The translations under genes were made by a program, and so were the position numbers. DNA of 64,000 bases, from contig NW_020313057.1 in the NCBI RefSeq assembly GCF_003265705.1, positions 6,483,387 to 6,547,386 on the forward strand, in the 5' to 3' direction. Origin of the DNA: Callorhinus ursinus (taxonomy: Eukaryota; Chordata; Mammalia; Carnivora; Otariidae). The stretch's first letter is position 1; the number at the start of each line of letters is the position of its first letter. Below, piece after piece: positions 24,838-36,329 of the stretch. The notes under the pieces were generated by a model. It did no database searches and was not told the origin of the DNA. It was given only the letters and a program-made list of their open reading frames with translations.

Positions 24838-25160
24838 AACTAGTTCATTCATTCCTTCTTCATGTGGTATTTATTTACAAGCCAAAATGGCTTTGATAGA
24901 AGACAAAGTCCCTGCACTCATGGAGCAAATTCTGTAAGTGGAAAGAACTAACAAGCCAATAAATAATTAAGTTCATCAATAAGTAAACATGAAAATATAT
25001 AGAAATCAGTGATATAGAGAAAATGGACAGTTTGATGTAAAGGGGAATGACTTGCTCGCTACTATGAATTCAGACATCAACGGAGAACTCTCTACAGAGA
25101 CAATTATTTAAACTGAACAAAAGGATTCAGGGAAAAGCATCCCATTCACATCTTCCTCCT
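24838..25160 (-). mobile_element. L2 LINE fossil, antisense
   Basis: Antisense L2 3' end: 'tagttcattcattcc', a diverged 3'-end block, 'gacaaagtccctgcactcatggagc', then the 'caataaataattaag' region and a weak continuation to about 25160. Confidence 0.65.
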
Positions 25161-25262
25161 TTTAAAATGCACTGTACAAGATTCCCCAGCATCTGAATAA
25201 TATCAAGGTGCACACAACAACAACAAAACATAAGTTGTGTTTGAGATGAAAAGTAAGTAATG

Positions 25263-25288
25263 GAGAACTGTTTTAAAAAACAGTTCTC
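25263..25288. repeat. Perfect inverted repeat, 12-bp arms
   Basis: gagaactgtttt at 25263-25274 and its exact reverse complement at 25277-25288 are separated by two A residues. It can form a cruciform or hairpin. It is not followed by features that would make it a known element; function is unknown. Confidence 0.9.
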
Positions 25289-25492
25289 AAAAGAATGGTT
25301 TACTGGAATGTAGACGACTCTTTTCCCACTTTGAGCTTTCTTTAAAATGCGCAGATTTCAGTGATTCTTTCTGGTTCTCATTTTCCAAAAGCAGTTGTTA
25401 AATAACCATCTTCAAATGCTTAAGTTAGAGGGTGAGTTTGTTCCCTTCAATTCAGGAGTTAGGAAATCTGTGACCATTTTGTCCTTGATAGC

Positions 25493-25600
25493 AGTGATTT
25501 TCAAATGAGGCAGCATCTCTCTCACTTGGGAAGCTTGTTAAAATATGAATACCTCATCTGAACCTCCAGTCATTCCAGTATAAACTATATCCCCAAATTG
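25493..25600 (+). mobile_element. MER5-like hAT-Charlie fossil
   Basis: 'cagtgattttcaaatgaggcagcat..cacttgggaagcttgttaaaat' parallels the MER5 left end ('cagtggttctcaaactt..cctggagggcttgttaaaac'). The right end is not preserved. Confidence 0.5.
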
Positions 25601-26169
25601 TTCTGACTTCATCTCAAAACTGAGGGAGCAAAAGGCTGGGCTAGCAGAGATTCGATTGTAGGTCTCTATGTGTGGGGATAGGAGTTGAGTTACACAACGG
25701 GAGAGCTGGTTCTCCAGTAAACCGGGACACTGAGCTAGGTTCTGGAAGATCCACTACACCACTGGTTTTCCTAAGGGGTTGATGGAAGGCTGGGATCCTC
25801 AGACATTCTTCAGAGGCCTGTAAAGTAAAACTTTGGGCTCCACTTCTGTGTAAACTAGAGTAACTTTTCCTTTGTATTATATATTGGGGTTACATATATG
25901 ATTTCACTTGGAAAAATTCCATTTCTAAATAGATTAAACACCATTGAACTAGGTAGTGGAGAAAGAGCTGGGAACTATATTTCCATACAGCAGGCAAGGT
26001 CCAGAGTCCACAAAGATTCTAGGCACCGGAAATGATAGATGAGCTTTTGGAACTGGGGTAAATTTATAGGTCAAACTTAATGCTTGGTTAAGACTTTTAA
26101 GGCACAGTTATGCTATCTTTGCACAGAAAAAGGTGAACAGGGTTAAATTGTGAATAATAATAATAAATA
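25601..26169. other. Unassigned non-coding sequence
   Basis: No confident repeat or gene. Ends in a short AATAAT run near 26150. Confidence 0.4.
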
Positions 26170-26385
26170 ATTTATTAAGGAACCATTGAATCACAAGATT
26201 GCGTACTTTATGTCATTTATTTCACACAATGACTCACTGAGGAGGGTGTTAATATTCCCATTTTCCAAATGAGTAAATTGAAGCTTGGGGAGATTAAATA
26301 CCTTCTCCAAGGTCCCCCAGCAGATCTAGAACTTTAACCTAGGATCCATCTGGTTTCAAAGATCACGTTCTTAATCACAACTTCC
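26170..26385 (-). mobile_element. MIR SINE fossil, antisense
   Basis: Antisense MIR words in order: 'tatgtcatttatttcacacaatgac', 'aatattcccattttccaaatgagtaaattgaagc', 'ctccaaggtcccccagcagat' and 'ctaggatccatctggtttc'. Confidence 0.82.
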
Positions 26386-27815
26386 AAGTAGATCAGACCT
26401 TATAACAAGAGGGTTTTGCCTTTTTAGTGGTGAGATTTACAGATGATTTGATAAAGTCGTCATGACACTTAGCTCATTCCCGTCATAAGTTTATGCAGTT
26501 TAGAAATCAATCTAGATGAACCTTCTCTAATAAAGACTGAGGCAAAGCAGGAGAGGACATCTCTTTACTTCTCCATCCATTTCAGAATGTGAGAGGCAGT
26601 CCTTGTGAAAAGAAAGCTGTGTCAAAATTCAGGGCTGCACAAGTGCTTTGCCGATGATGTAATGAAGGGGCAGAGGTTGCAGGTCTGGGAGCATGAACAA
26701 AAGAAAGATTAAGAAATCCTTCCAGTTTTACCAAACCACACCAAACAAAAACAATTACTTTAACCTATTCTTTGTGCTTTTACCCTCTTTCTGCTCCCAA
26801 ACCAGATAAAATATTCAGTTGCTGCCAGTAATTTACTGTGAATGCTTTTAAAGCTGAAATGGTTCCAGCCAGAAATAATGGAGGTCTGTTTCCAGAGATG
26901 TCTGGGGCTAAAGAAAGGCATGGTCAATTGTGTTCTTATGGCCACGGTCCCTGAATGGCAGCCACTTCTGTCATTCTGATGTAATAATTTATGTAGAATT
27001 CTCTGTCACGGACTATATTCATGGTGAGTCCAAACAAAACTGAAAGATCATTTTCCTCTAATGACTATATAACTCTGTTTTTAGATTTGGGCAAATTTAC
27101 AGAGGACTCTATCTTCTATAACTGATTGTTTTTCCTAATCTAAAATTAAATGTAGTAACAGTGCCCCCACTGCTATAAAGAGAAATGTATACATTGGGCC
27201 CTTCCTTCTAAATTGGGCATTCTCTGGAGAGTGTTTGAATCCTAGGAGGCACAAATCAAATGTACAAAATGTATAATATACGTTATGATGAAGAAGTACA
27301 ACTGGGGTTGTAAGTTTCAATAAATCAAAACAGCCTCACATTGGCCAGATTTCAGCTTTGAGTGGGAGGAAACCCATAATGTAATTGAGAAGTAAACAGC
27401 ATTGGGGTCTACAGTTTTTCCCATTGAAGGTTTGGCTCACCTGCTGACAAAAGCAATTTATGTGCTGCAGAACATAATCTTCGATCAGACAAAAGATTGA
27501 AAAGCTGATGGCCATCTTTTTCCTTGAAGGGTATGTAAGAAAACTTCTCAAATGGAAACTGGTATCAGAGTGATATTTTTAATTGATGTTTGTCAGTGAC
27601 TCAACCACAAGAAGATCAAAACAACCTCTGAAAGAGTCTTGTCTACAGCATTAAATTATGTTACTGATATTGTCAGAGCAGAAATAAATAACCTGCCACT
27701 TTATATGCAGGATCTATTTCCCTTGGGGAGCAATTATTGATATTCTTACTAAAATAATATGAGGAATGTAAAGATTCTATATTATGGAGTTTAAAATATT
27801 GTAAATCCTATAGTT
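26386..27815. other. Unassigned non-coding sequence
   Basis: No recognisable repeat or gene. Short minus-strand frames at 26760-26945, 27135-27320 and 27336-27551 have no family signature. Confidence 0.45.
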
Positions 27816-28130
27816 CAGGGGTTGGCAATATTTTTTTCTATGAAGAGCCGGTCTATAACTATTTTAGGTGTTGCAGTTACACACAGTTTCTATCTTCTGT
27901 TTCCCTCTCTCTCTCCCTCTCGTCCTTTCCTCCTTCCTTCTTTTCCTTCCTTCCTTCTTTTCCTTCCTTCCTTCCTTCCTTCCTTCCTTCCTTCCTTCCT
28001 TCCTTCCTTCCCTTCCTTCCTTCCCTTCCTTCCTTCCTTCCTTCCTTCCTTCCTTCCTTCCTTTTAAACCCTTAAAATTACAAAAACATTCTTACCTCAT
28101 GGGCCATACAAAAACAGGCTATGGGTCTGT
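27816..28130. mobile_element. hAT-type DNA transposon fossil split by a microsatellite
   Basis: Left end 'caggggttggcaatattttt' with 'ctatgaagagccggtctataactattttaggtgttgcag' matches a common non-autonomous hAT (MER33-like by memory). After the pyrimidine tract the match resumes with 'ttcttacctcatgggccatacaaaaacaggc'. The right terminus is lost. It is related to the copy at 33029-33304. Confidence 0.65.
27899..28065 (+). repeat. (CTTC)n polypyrimidine tract, about 165 bp
   Basis: Almost pure C and T on the plus strand, mostly TTCC units with small irregularities. Its strand asymmetry permits triplex (H-DNA) formation. The Ser/Pro/Leu-rich open frames over it are artefacts of the repeat. Confidence 0.96.
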
Positions 28131-28499
28131 TAATCACATTTAATTTTGAGGGATATTACATAACGATAACCTTCTGCCTAGAAAATGGCTGAGTCAAGAA
28201 GATTAAGAAGGACGGGATGAGGAAATGCAAATATGACTGACAAAGTTTAATTAAGAAAAGATTACCTTCAAAATTTCGGATGTCTGAATGCCCACCAGAT
28301 TATTTCCATTTTCTCTACTTACTTAGCTATGAATACGACTTGGGCAGACCAGAGAGATGAAACATTTTGGGGCCCACCCATTCTATTTCAGCAGTCAACG
28401 CAAAAACTCTCTGAGTCCAAGGCAGTACCAATACAGAGTGGACAGAGTTGTAATTTTTGTTGTTCATGATCTACAGTAACCTATTAAAAAAAAGCTTCA
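28131..28499. other. Unassigned non-coding sequence
   Basis: No recognised repeat or gene between the hAT fossil and the antisense L1. Confidence 0.45.
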
Positions 28500-29202
28500 T
28501 TTTTTCTTAGAGCGGTTTTAGGTTCACAGCAAAGTAGAGAGGAAGAAAGCAATTTCCCATATGACTTCTCTAATTACGCCCCCCCCCACATAACCTCACC
28601 CATTATCAATATTCCCCCACTAGGGGGTACATGTGTTACAATTGATTAATGTACATTGACACATCATCATCACCTAAAGTCCATAGTTTACATTAGGATT
28701 CACTCTTGGTGTTGGACATTATATGGGTTTAGACATGCATATAATAGCATGTATCTACCATTATAGTGTTATACAGAGTAGTTTCACTGCCCTGGAAATC
28801 CTCTGTGCTCTATCTATTCATCCCTTCCCCTCCAACCCCTAGCAACCCCTGATATTTTTACTGTCTCCAAAGTTTTGCCTTTTCCAGACAGTCATATAGT
28901 TGGAATAAAACAGTATGTAACTTTTACAGATTGGCTTCTTTCACTTAGGAGTGTGCACTTAAGGTTCCTCCTCATGTCTTCTCATGGCTTGATAGCTCAT
29001 TTGTTTTTAGTGCTGAAAATTATTACATTGTTTGGATGGACCATAGTTTATTTATCCACTCACCTACTGAAGGGCATCTTAGTTGCTTCCAGATTTTGGT
29101 AATTATAAATAAAGCTGCTACAAACATTGTTTGCAGGTTTTCATGTGGACATAAGTTCTTAGCTCCTTTGGGTAAATACCAAGAAGCACAATGACTAGAT
29201 CA
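28500..29202 (-). mobile_element. Old L1 3' end (L1MB/L1ME-like), antisense
   Basis: Antisense L1M 3' UTR starting with a T run and 'gcggttttaggttcacagcaaa', including 'accctagcaacccctgat'-type and 'agttttgccttttccag' words. It then runs into the ORF2 end ('tttatccactcacctactgaagggcatcttagttgcttcc') and stops near 'actagatc'. It is 5'-truncated, with no clear TSD. Confidence 0.82.
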
Positions 29203-31461
29203 ACAACCTTAATTTTAAGTAAGTTAAATCTGTGCCTTTTTCTCTTCCATATTATGGGAGACACTATAGAAATGCCCAATAAGGGGGCTGACCTAGAGTG
29301 GCCACTGTTCTCAACCTTATGGTTTGATTCACAGTGTAATTCTCCATTTTAAAATATAGGATGAAGGTTAACTATTTTGAATTGCTTATCTCTCCAATTT
29401 CCTGCATTTGTGCAGATATTTTAGTTGGCTTTTATGGAAATTAGATAAAAATAATGTATTTGTTTAAATTACTTAAGTTTCTAGAGTTTCTTCTTCATTT
29501 TTTTTAGTGAGAATAATTTCTATTATGTTACTTTATTTGTCCTCACAATATTCCTGATTTACTAAAGGAATACATATTAATATATATGTGTCACCAAATG
29601 GGGCATCCAAAAGGAAGAACAGTTAAGATTCTCATCCAAGAACACATGGCATACGTTGGGCTTTCAACACAATCTAGGAGAACCTGAGCATTAAAGACCA
29701 AAAGGGGGACAACACTGGCAGTTTACTAATCTCAAAAGCAAGAGGGCTATAGAAAAGCGTAGCTCTGAAAAAAGCAAAAACGGTGTGATTGAAGAAAATC
29801 CAAAGATTCTCATCTTTTTAAAATATTTTATAATCTTTAATGCTCTGATGAAGAACAAATTTATGTTTTCCCACCAGAACTGGTTATCTGTTAGGGTATT
29901 TGATCCTTTACTTTTTCAACACCTGCATATTAGCAAGCACATTTAGTGCAAAATGTCACTTACTATAAAAGTCTTCAGGATGTAGACATTTGGAAGCAGG
30001 ACAAGAACACAGACACCCATTCACATCCTGATGTTAGAATACCAGCAAAATGGGACTACTTTGATAACCCCTCTTCTTTGTTTCTGGAGCTAATCCCCTT
30101 TTCACTCCAGAGATGTTTATAGATACCATAACTTGGTTAATGTTCTCAACTTGGTAATAAGTGACTGCTTTTACATTCAATTAGCCCTTGGTCTCAGCAT
30201 CACATTTACTTTTCAAATATCTCCTTGATAGTAACCCCAAAGTTGAATAATTCTTGCCATTATTGACTGATAGGGACCCAACATCTTCTCTGACCTACAT
30301 GGAGTGGGGGGAGGCAGTGGGGAAGGGCTGTACGATTAAAGTTAGATCAGAACGCAGAGCTATTGGGCAATAAAAAAACTACCTTCCCTTATAAACATGA
30401 ATGGCTTGAAATTGAAACAAGTTAAAATCATAGGATTTTGCCAAGAGCATTCTTGAGTTTGAGAAAATTTCCCAAGTTATTTTTCAGTCGCTTCTTACTG
30501 AACTCTGCTAACTAATTCTCTGCCTTGGAATAGCTATTCAAGAAAGCATGAAGGCCCACAGTGTCGATATTGGAAAGCCTCAAACTGGAGTGGAACCAGT
30601 TGCCAAAGTGACTCAGAAGCTATAGTTTACAAAAGGAAAAGGAATTGTCATCAACCACTACAAAAGAAAAAGCTAAACAGTTTAAAAGTGGAGTATACAA
30701 CAGAAGAAAAGGGAGAAAATATCTGCCTGCTTGAAGAAAAATGTACTCCCTGATCTTAATTGCTCAAAATTGAGAGTTTAAGGGTTCATTATTTAAATGT
30801 TCAGCCTTCCTATGCATTAAAAAATACTGACAAGGTCTGAACAAATTGTTAACAAGTAATCAGGAGCATTCTTTGCTAGCCTTAAATTACCTGTGTGCAC
30901 AATGTATATTGAGCATATGAGTGAGGGGCAAAATATTCTAGTTATGGCACAATGGTTTCTTTTTCCTTTTTCCACCCATAGATTGAATTATACTGGTTCC
31001 CCAGAAAGAGGCCCTCAAAAATTACATAACTGAATTTTTTTCTTCCTAGATAATGATGCTACCATGAAAAGTTATCTGGAAACAGAAAAGAAAATTACTT
31101 TTCTATTGTTTTTTTTCTTTTCCCCCTCTGAGTGGCCAAGCACAGAGCTTGAATAATTCTGCCAGTAAGTGACTTGCAACATTGATAACTCAGTGCCATT
31201 GCCTTGTTTGCACATCTACATCCACCTGAGTGAGTCAGAGGCAAACTGGTGTGCTAGAAAGAGTCCTGGTCAAGGTGTCAGAGAACATGGGACCTAGAGG
31301 ACCAGGCACCCAATGCATGCTTCTGAGCAAATTCTGTGACCCCTTGTGTCCAGCTGCTTCATTTTCAGAGTGGGCATGACAATAACTGCCCTACCCAAAT
31401 CAGGGAGATGTGTAGCGTAGTCATGACGTGTGTTCACAGAAAAGCACTCAAAAACATAGCT
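29203..31461. other. Unassigned non-coding sequence
   Basis: About 2.3 kb in which I recognise no repeat family, exon or RNA gene. AT-rich with short A and T runs. Confidence 0.45.
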
Positions 31462-32338
31462 ACAGACATAGATACTCCTCCAAAGCAGACATCCAGACGG
31501 CCACCAGACACGTGAAAAAGTGCTCCACGTCACTAGCCCTCGGGGAAATACAAATCAAAACCACAATGAGCAACCACCTTACTCCCGTGAGAATGGCAGA
31601 AATTAACAAGACAGGAAACAACAAAGTGTTGGCGAGGTTGTGGAGAAAGGGGAACCCTCCTACACTGTTGGTGGGCATGCAAGCTGGTGCAACCACTCTG
31701 GAAAACAGTGTGGGGGTGCCTCAAGATGTTAAAAATAGAGCTACCCTACGACCCAGCAATTGCACTCCTGGGTATTTACCCCAAAGATACAAATGTAGGG
31801 ATCCGATGGGCTACGTGCACCCCAATGTTCATAGCAGCCATGTCCACAATAGCCAAACTGTGGAAGGAGCCCAGATGTCCTTCAACAGACGAATGGATAA
31901 AGAAGATGTGGTTCTTATATGCAATGGAATATTACTCAGCCACCAGAAAGGATGAATACCCACCATTTGCACTGACATGGATGGAACTGGAGGGGATTAT
32001 GTTGAGTGAAGTAAGTCAAGCAGAGGAAGTCAATAATCATATGGTATCACTCATGTGGAACATAAGGAATAGCAGGGAGGGCCACAGGGGAAGGGAGGGA
32101 AAACTGAATGGGAAGACATCAGAGAGAGAGACAAACCAGGAGAGACTCTGGACTCCGGGAATCAAACTGCGGGTTACAGAACGGACGGGGGTGGGGGGAC
32201 GGGGTAACCAGGTGATGGGCATTAAGGAAGGCACGTGATGGGATGAGCACTGGGTGTTGTACGCAACTAATGAATCGTTGAACACTACATCAAAAACTTA
32301 TGATGTACTATATCCTGGCTAGCTGAGCATAAAAAAAA
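31462..32338 (+). mobile_element. 5'-truncated carnivore L1: ORF2 C-terminus and 3' UTR
   Basis: Covers the last part of ORF2, from the segment before 'gacatccagacggcc', through the Cys-rich region (TACACTGTTGGTGGG, with the His codon CAC kept), to the 3' UTR and an A9 tail at 32330-32338. ORF2 is split by a frameshift: frames at 31428-31955 and 31687-32238 carry successive parts. The 3' UTR ends in 'ctggctagctgagcataaa', unlike the 55879 copy. I could not identify a convincing TSD. Confidence 0.9.
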
Positions 32339-32742
32339 ATGCCTTCATGCATGGGGAAAAAAAAGAAATACAGCTCTAGGGTGTTGTTCAAAATATAACT
32401 CATAAGTATTCTTTCCATTATGAAAGCTCCTTAATCTTTTTTTTTTTAAAGTAGTACTTTGGACATTCTGACCCTGAATTTTAGTGCTCCTCCTCTCCGT
32501 CCTCCCTACTGACCTCCGTGTTGGGGACGCCATTCCTAATTCATCAGTGAAATCTTTCAGATCTACTTTTGAATAAGTCCCAAGGCTGCCCCCTTCTTAC
32601 CAAGTCCAGAGCTCACATCCTGGTCCTGGCCTCATCATCTCTTACTGGCTAAGCCTAACTATTTTCCTTGCTGCCATGTGTCCTCCCCCAACAGTTTACT
32701 CTCCACAGAGCAGCCACAGCAATCTTTTGAAAATAAAATTCG

Positions 32743-32925
32743 GGGGGGCGCCTGGGTCGTTCAGTCGTTAAGCGTCTGCCTTCGGCTCAGGGGTCCTGGG
32801 ATCGAGCCTCACATCGGGCTCCCTGCTCAGCGGGAAGCCTGCTTCTCCCTCCCCCACTCCCCCTGCTTGTGTTCCCTCTCTCGCTGTCTCTCTGTCAAAT
32901 AAATAAATAAAATCTTAAAAAAAAT
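32743..32925 (+). mobile_element. Can-SINE
   Basis: Carnivore SINE with a 'gcgcctgggtcgttcagtcgttaagcg' head, 'ctcccccactccccctgcttgtg' middle and AATAAAATCTT tail. A 10-bp TSD, ataaaattcg, lies at 32733-32742 and 32926-32935. A short deletion removes the 'tcatgatccc' segment. The B box (GATCGAGCC) is intact but the A box has a C at its second base. It is inserted in L2. Confidence 0.94.
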
Positions 32926-33028
32926 ATAAAATTCGAATCTGGTCACTCCTCGGTTCAAAACCCTCCTGATGAGTGCTTCTCACACAGAGAATTTCATCAG
33001 AAGTCCTTACCACTTCCTGCAAAGCCAG

Positions 33029-33304
33029 TAGGGGTGGCAAACTACCATTTTTGTACAGTCCACGAGCTGAGGATGATTTTTACATTGTGCAATGGTTGTC
33101 ACATGAACATACTCCATAATTCAAATCTCAGTGTCCATAAAGTTTTATTGTAACATAGCCCTGTTTAGTCATTTACAAACTATCTGTGGCTGCTTCCATT
33201 CATCCACAGTGCAGAGCTGGGCTGTTGCTAGGTACACATCATGGCCCGCAAAGCCTAAAATGTTCACTGGCTAGCTCTTAACAGAAAAAGTTTGCCAACC
33301 TTTG
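33029..33304 (-). mobile_element. hAT-type non-autonomous DNA transposon fossil
   Basis: Terminal 'aggggtggcaaac' and 'gtttgccaacctttg' form the expected inverted ends. The middle has 'aaagttttattgtaacatagcc', 'ggctgcttcc' and 'atggcccgcaaagcctaaaatgttcactggctagctctta'. It resembles MER33-type hAT copies by memory and is related to 27816-28130. An 8-bp TSD is not clear. It sits within the L2 at 32570-33510. Confidence 0.72.
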
Positions 33305-33510
33305 CCCACAGGGTGTGATCCTTCTTCTTTCCTACCATTATGCTCATTGTTATTCTGCTTCAGTCATACTGATAGCTTATTCTTTTATGCTTGTTCTTGC
33401 CACAGTGCTATTTTATATGCTGCTTCCTTTTGCCCTTGGATATTTTCCTGGATATCCTATGACTTCCTCTTTCATGACTCTAGAATCTGGTACTTTTCCC
33501 AAAAGGGTCT

Positions 33511-34065
33511 TCTTTGACAATCTTACAGAAAATAGCACTGTTATAAAATTTAAAATAGTACATAAGAATTTTTTTAAGCTCTAATCCGTGGTTTGTCAGA
33601 GCTCACACTCTCTTTTAGATATTAAAATTTGTAATTGTTAAAAATCAGTGTCAAATATCACATATTTGATATCTAATGGCTCAGTTTAGAGGAAAAACTG
33701 GGAATGAAAAATTACATGCTTCTTTTTTTTCAGCTCTTCTAAGAGCTTACCAAGTGACTTTGGACAAATAATTTAGCATAAAGAGCCTCAGTTTCCCTTC
33801 AATGATTTAATGATTATTCCATTTGAGCTGCATTATAAATATGGTGGATAAACATAAACATATAACAATTACATTTCTAAAAGCCTCAAGAACGGCAAGA
33901 ACAATCAAACAGCTATTCAACATATTATAGCATATGTTATATTCTTACCAGGATTCTTACCAGGATTTCATTCTCAAGACTTCTCCTTAGAAAAGTGACT
34001 GCCTTTACCGAATGACTATCTTTACTTAAACCTGCAAAGCACATATCTGGCAAAGGCACCTTTAT
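33511..34065. other. Unassigned non-coding sequence
   Basis: AT-rich, with no recognised repeat or gene. Confidence 0.45.
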
Positions 34066-34525
34066 TGGCTTCCTAGCTGTCATAAAAAGTACCACACACT
34101 GGGTGGCTTAAAACAACAGAAATGTATTGTCTCACAGTTTGGAGGCTAGAAGTTCAAAATCAAGGTGTTGGCAGGGCCACGTTCCTCTGAATTCTGTAAA
34201 AGAATCCTTTCTTGCCTCCTTCTACCTTTTGGTGGTTTTTCAGTAATCTTTGATGTTCACTGGCTGGCAGTTGCACAACTATAACATTTGCTTTCTTGTC
34301 ATAAGGTATTCTCCCTGTGTGTCTCTGTCTTCACATGCCTACCTTCTTAAGCACACCAGTCACGTTAGATTAGGAGCTCACCTTATGCGTGGATGATCTC
34401 TAAAACTTTACCAATTCCACCTGTAATGACTCTAAATCCACTAAGGTCATATTGTGAGGTACTGGGAATGAAGACTTCAACGTATCTTTTTTTTGGGGGG
34501 GTGGGGTACAATATAACCCACAAGA
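34066..34525 (-). mobile_element. Ancient LTR-like repeat, antisense
   Basis: Antisense copy of the family seen at 23155-23522: 'gctgtcataaaaagtaccacacactgggtggcttaaaacaacagaaatgta', 'ctcacagtttggaggctagaagttcaaaatcaaggtg', 'tgtcttcacatgcctac', and a right end at 'cttcaacgtatct..ttttgggg'. I believe it is a MaLR-type LTR, but this is not certain. Confidence 0.65.
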
Positions 34526-36329
34526 GTACCCAAAAGTTAAATGGCAAGGATCTTTAATACTTATCTTCAGGAACACAGGTGAACTGCTTACTCTACAATG
34601 CATATTCTTTCATGTGAATTTGCTCATTATCATTGTAAACAGCATTTGGAGTGGGGGTGGAGTGGGAAGAAAATCAACAGTTGGTACTGTGATTGCCCAG
34701 TTTCTTTCAGTGGTATTTGAAAGTCACGTTTGAGGCCCGAGTTGAAGACGAAGAAGGGGCAACCGGTGATTTCACTATCTGCCTTATATATGGCACTAAC
34801 GTACTTATGATCACCACTGGAGGCCCATAGTCAGCTACAATGAGACCTTTCAGTTGTTAGATTAGTGGACTGGAATCTTGTCAGTTTGTTCTAAACTAGA
34901 AAAAAATCTCATGAAATGCTGTTCATTCACAGACCTTCTTATATAAAATTCAATGTTTTCAATTCTTAAAATGAATGAGTTGTGAACATACTAACCATTT
35001 AATAAGAGATTGTAATGACCACAGGGCAGGTTTAAATTGACATACATGAAAAAGTCAAAGAATTTCCTCTTTGGATTAGTTTATTTCTTACTTTTATACA
35101 GTCCCTGTGTCATATCAGACACAGAAACACACACTAATATGCCTACAAAAGGAATGTACAGTCATGGCACTGGAGTTAAGTGGTTGTGCCAACCCTTCCA
35201 CAGATAGTATTTATTAAAACTGGATAAAACATAAAAAGCCCTGATAATTTAAAGACACTGACACATGTGTCCAACAGTGTACAAAAGCTGGAAGGAGTTT
35301 ATTCTTGGAAAAAAAAAAAGAAAGAAAAACACAGTTACAAAGGGTAAGAATTGAGGGTATTTCCCAATCCCCATGGCTACAGCAGAGGAAAATGGTGGTG
35401 GAAAAACAAAGCCTTGTCAAATGTTTGCAGAAATCAGAGTTTAGGACTGGAAAAGATCTGGAAATGTAAACATGAAGCTCTGAGGGCAAGATAATTGCAG
35501 AGGAAGGAAACCAAAAATCCATAGTGTTTGATAGATAAACTATGCATGGTGACAGGAAATTCTATAGCCCCTGCAACAAAGCAGGAAGAGGTCGGAGAGG
35601 AATCTACTCTTGAAAGATGAAAGATGCATGGGACAAGATATATAATTTTGCTGCTTTTTAAGCTGAATACATTTTCCAGTTGCATGAAACATAGCCAGCA
35701 TAAGGCTGAAGCCTCAGGGATTTGAAGTGTCAGAAGTGAGATCCTAAGGATATGCCACAGAAGCTAGATTTAGAAGGAAATTCCTAGAAGCAAAAAAAAT
35801 CTATAGAAAGGAGAGCCCCAAAATATGAATAAAATCTTGGCCAAAATCCCTCACTGCCAAATTATACAGGCATGGGGAAGAATTCCAAGAGGTTAGACTA
35901 GTAAAAGCATTTGGACTTCTTAAAAACAGTCCAGAGACATCAGTAGTTACATGCTACAATAGAAGATAAACATTGCATTTCATGTTCAGGAAGATTAATT
36001 GAATACTGGAATAAAAAAGCACAATTCTCAGGACACTAGAAAATCCACTGTCATAACTATGTTTATCTTTATTATTTTTTTAAAGATTTTATTTATTTAT
36101 TTGACAGAGAGAGACACAGCGAGAGAGAGGGAATACAAGCAGGGGGAGAGGGGGAGGGAGAAACAGGCTTCCCACTGAGCAGGGAGCCCGATGTGGGGCT
36201 CGATCCCAGGACCCTGGGACCATGACCTGAGCAGAAGGCAGATGCTTATTACCTTTAATGTTCAGTTTACAACCAAACATTACTAGACATGCGAAGACAC
36301 AGAAAGTGTGACCCATATATAGCATCAAA
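34526..36329. other. Mostly unassigned; right part may be old L1 5' end
   Basis: No confident family to about 35200. From there A-rich, purine-rich wording ('cagagtttaggactgg', 'ccaaatccctcactgcc'-like) could be the 5' UTR or start of ORF1 of the old L1 that follows, but I cannot prove it. An antisense SINE lies at 36075-36252. Confidence 0.35.
36075..36252 (-). mobile_element. Can-SINE, antisense, head-truncated
   Basis: Reads from the reversed tail ('aaagattttatttatttatttgacag') through 'gagcagggagcccgatgtggggctcgatcccagg' to 'gaaggcagatgctta'. It then stops, so about 25 bp of the tRNA-like head are missing. No convincing TSD. Confidence 0.9.

Larger units (their letters stand above)
32570..33510 (+). 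mobile_element. L2 LINE fossil interrupted twice
   Basis: Plus-strand L2 words appear in order across three pieces. Before the SINE is 'gagcagccacagcaatcttttgaaa'. Between the SINE and the hAT is 'tctggtcactcctcggttcaaaaccctcctgatg'. After the hAT is 'attctgcttcagtcatactg'. The middle and flanking pieces fit one L2 read-through. The limits are approximate. Confidence 0.65.

Noticed and set aside
27925..28064. Regular repeat array considered as CRISPR-like
   Set aside because: A simple TTCC microsatellite with no spacers, in a mammalian genome.
27822..28143. Ser/Pro/Leu-rich frames over the CTTC tract
   Set aside because: A tetranucleotide repeat is open in several frames by composition alone.
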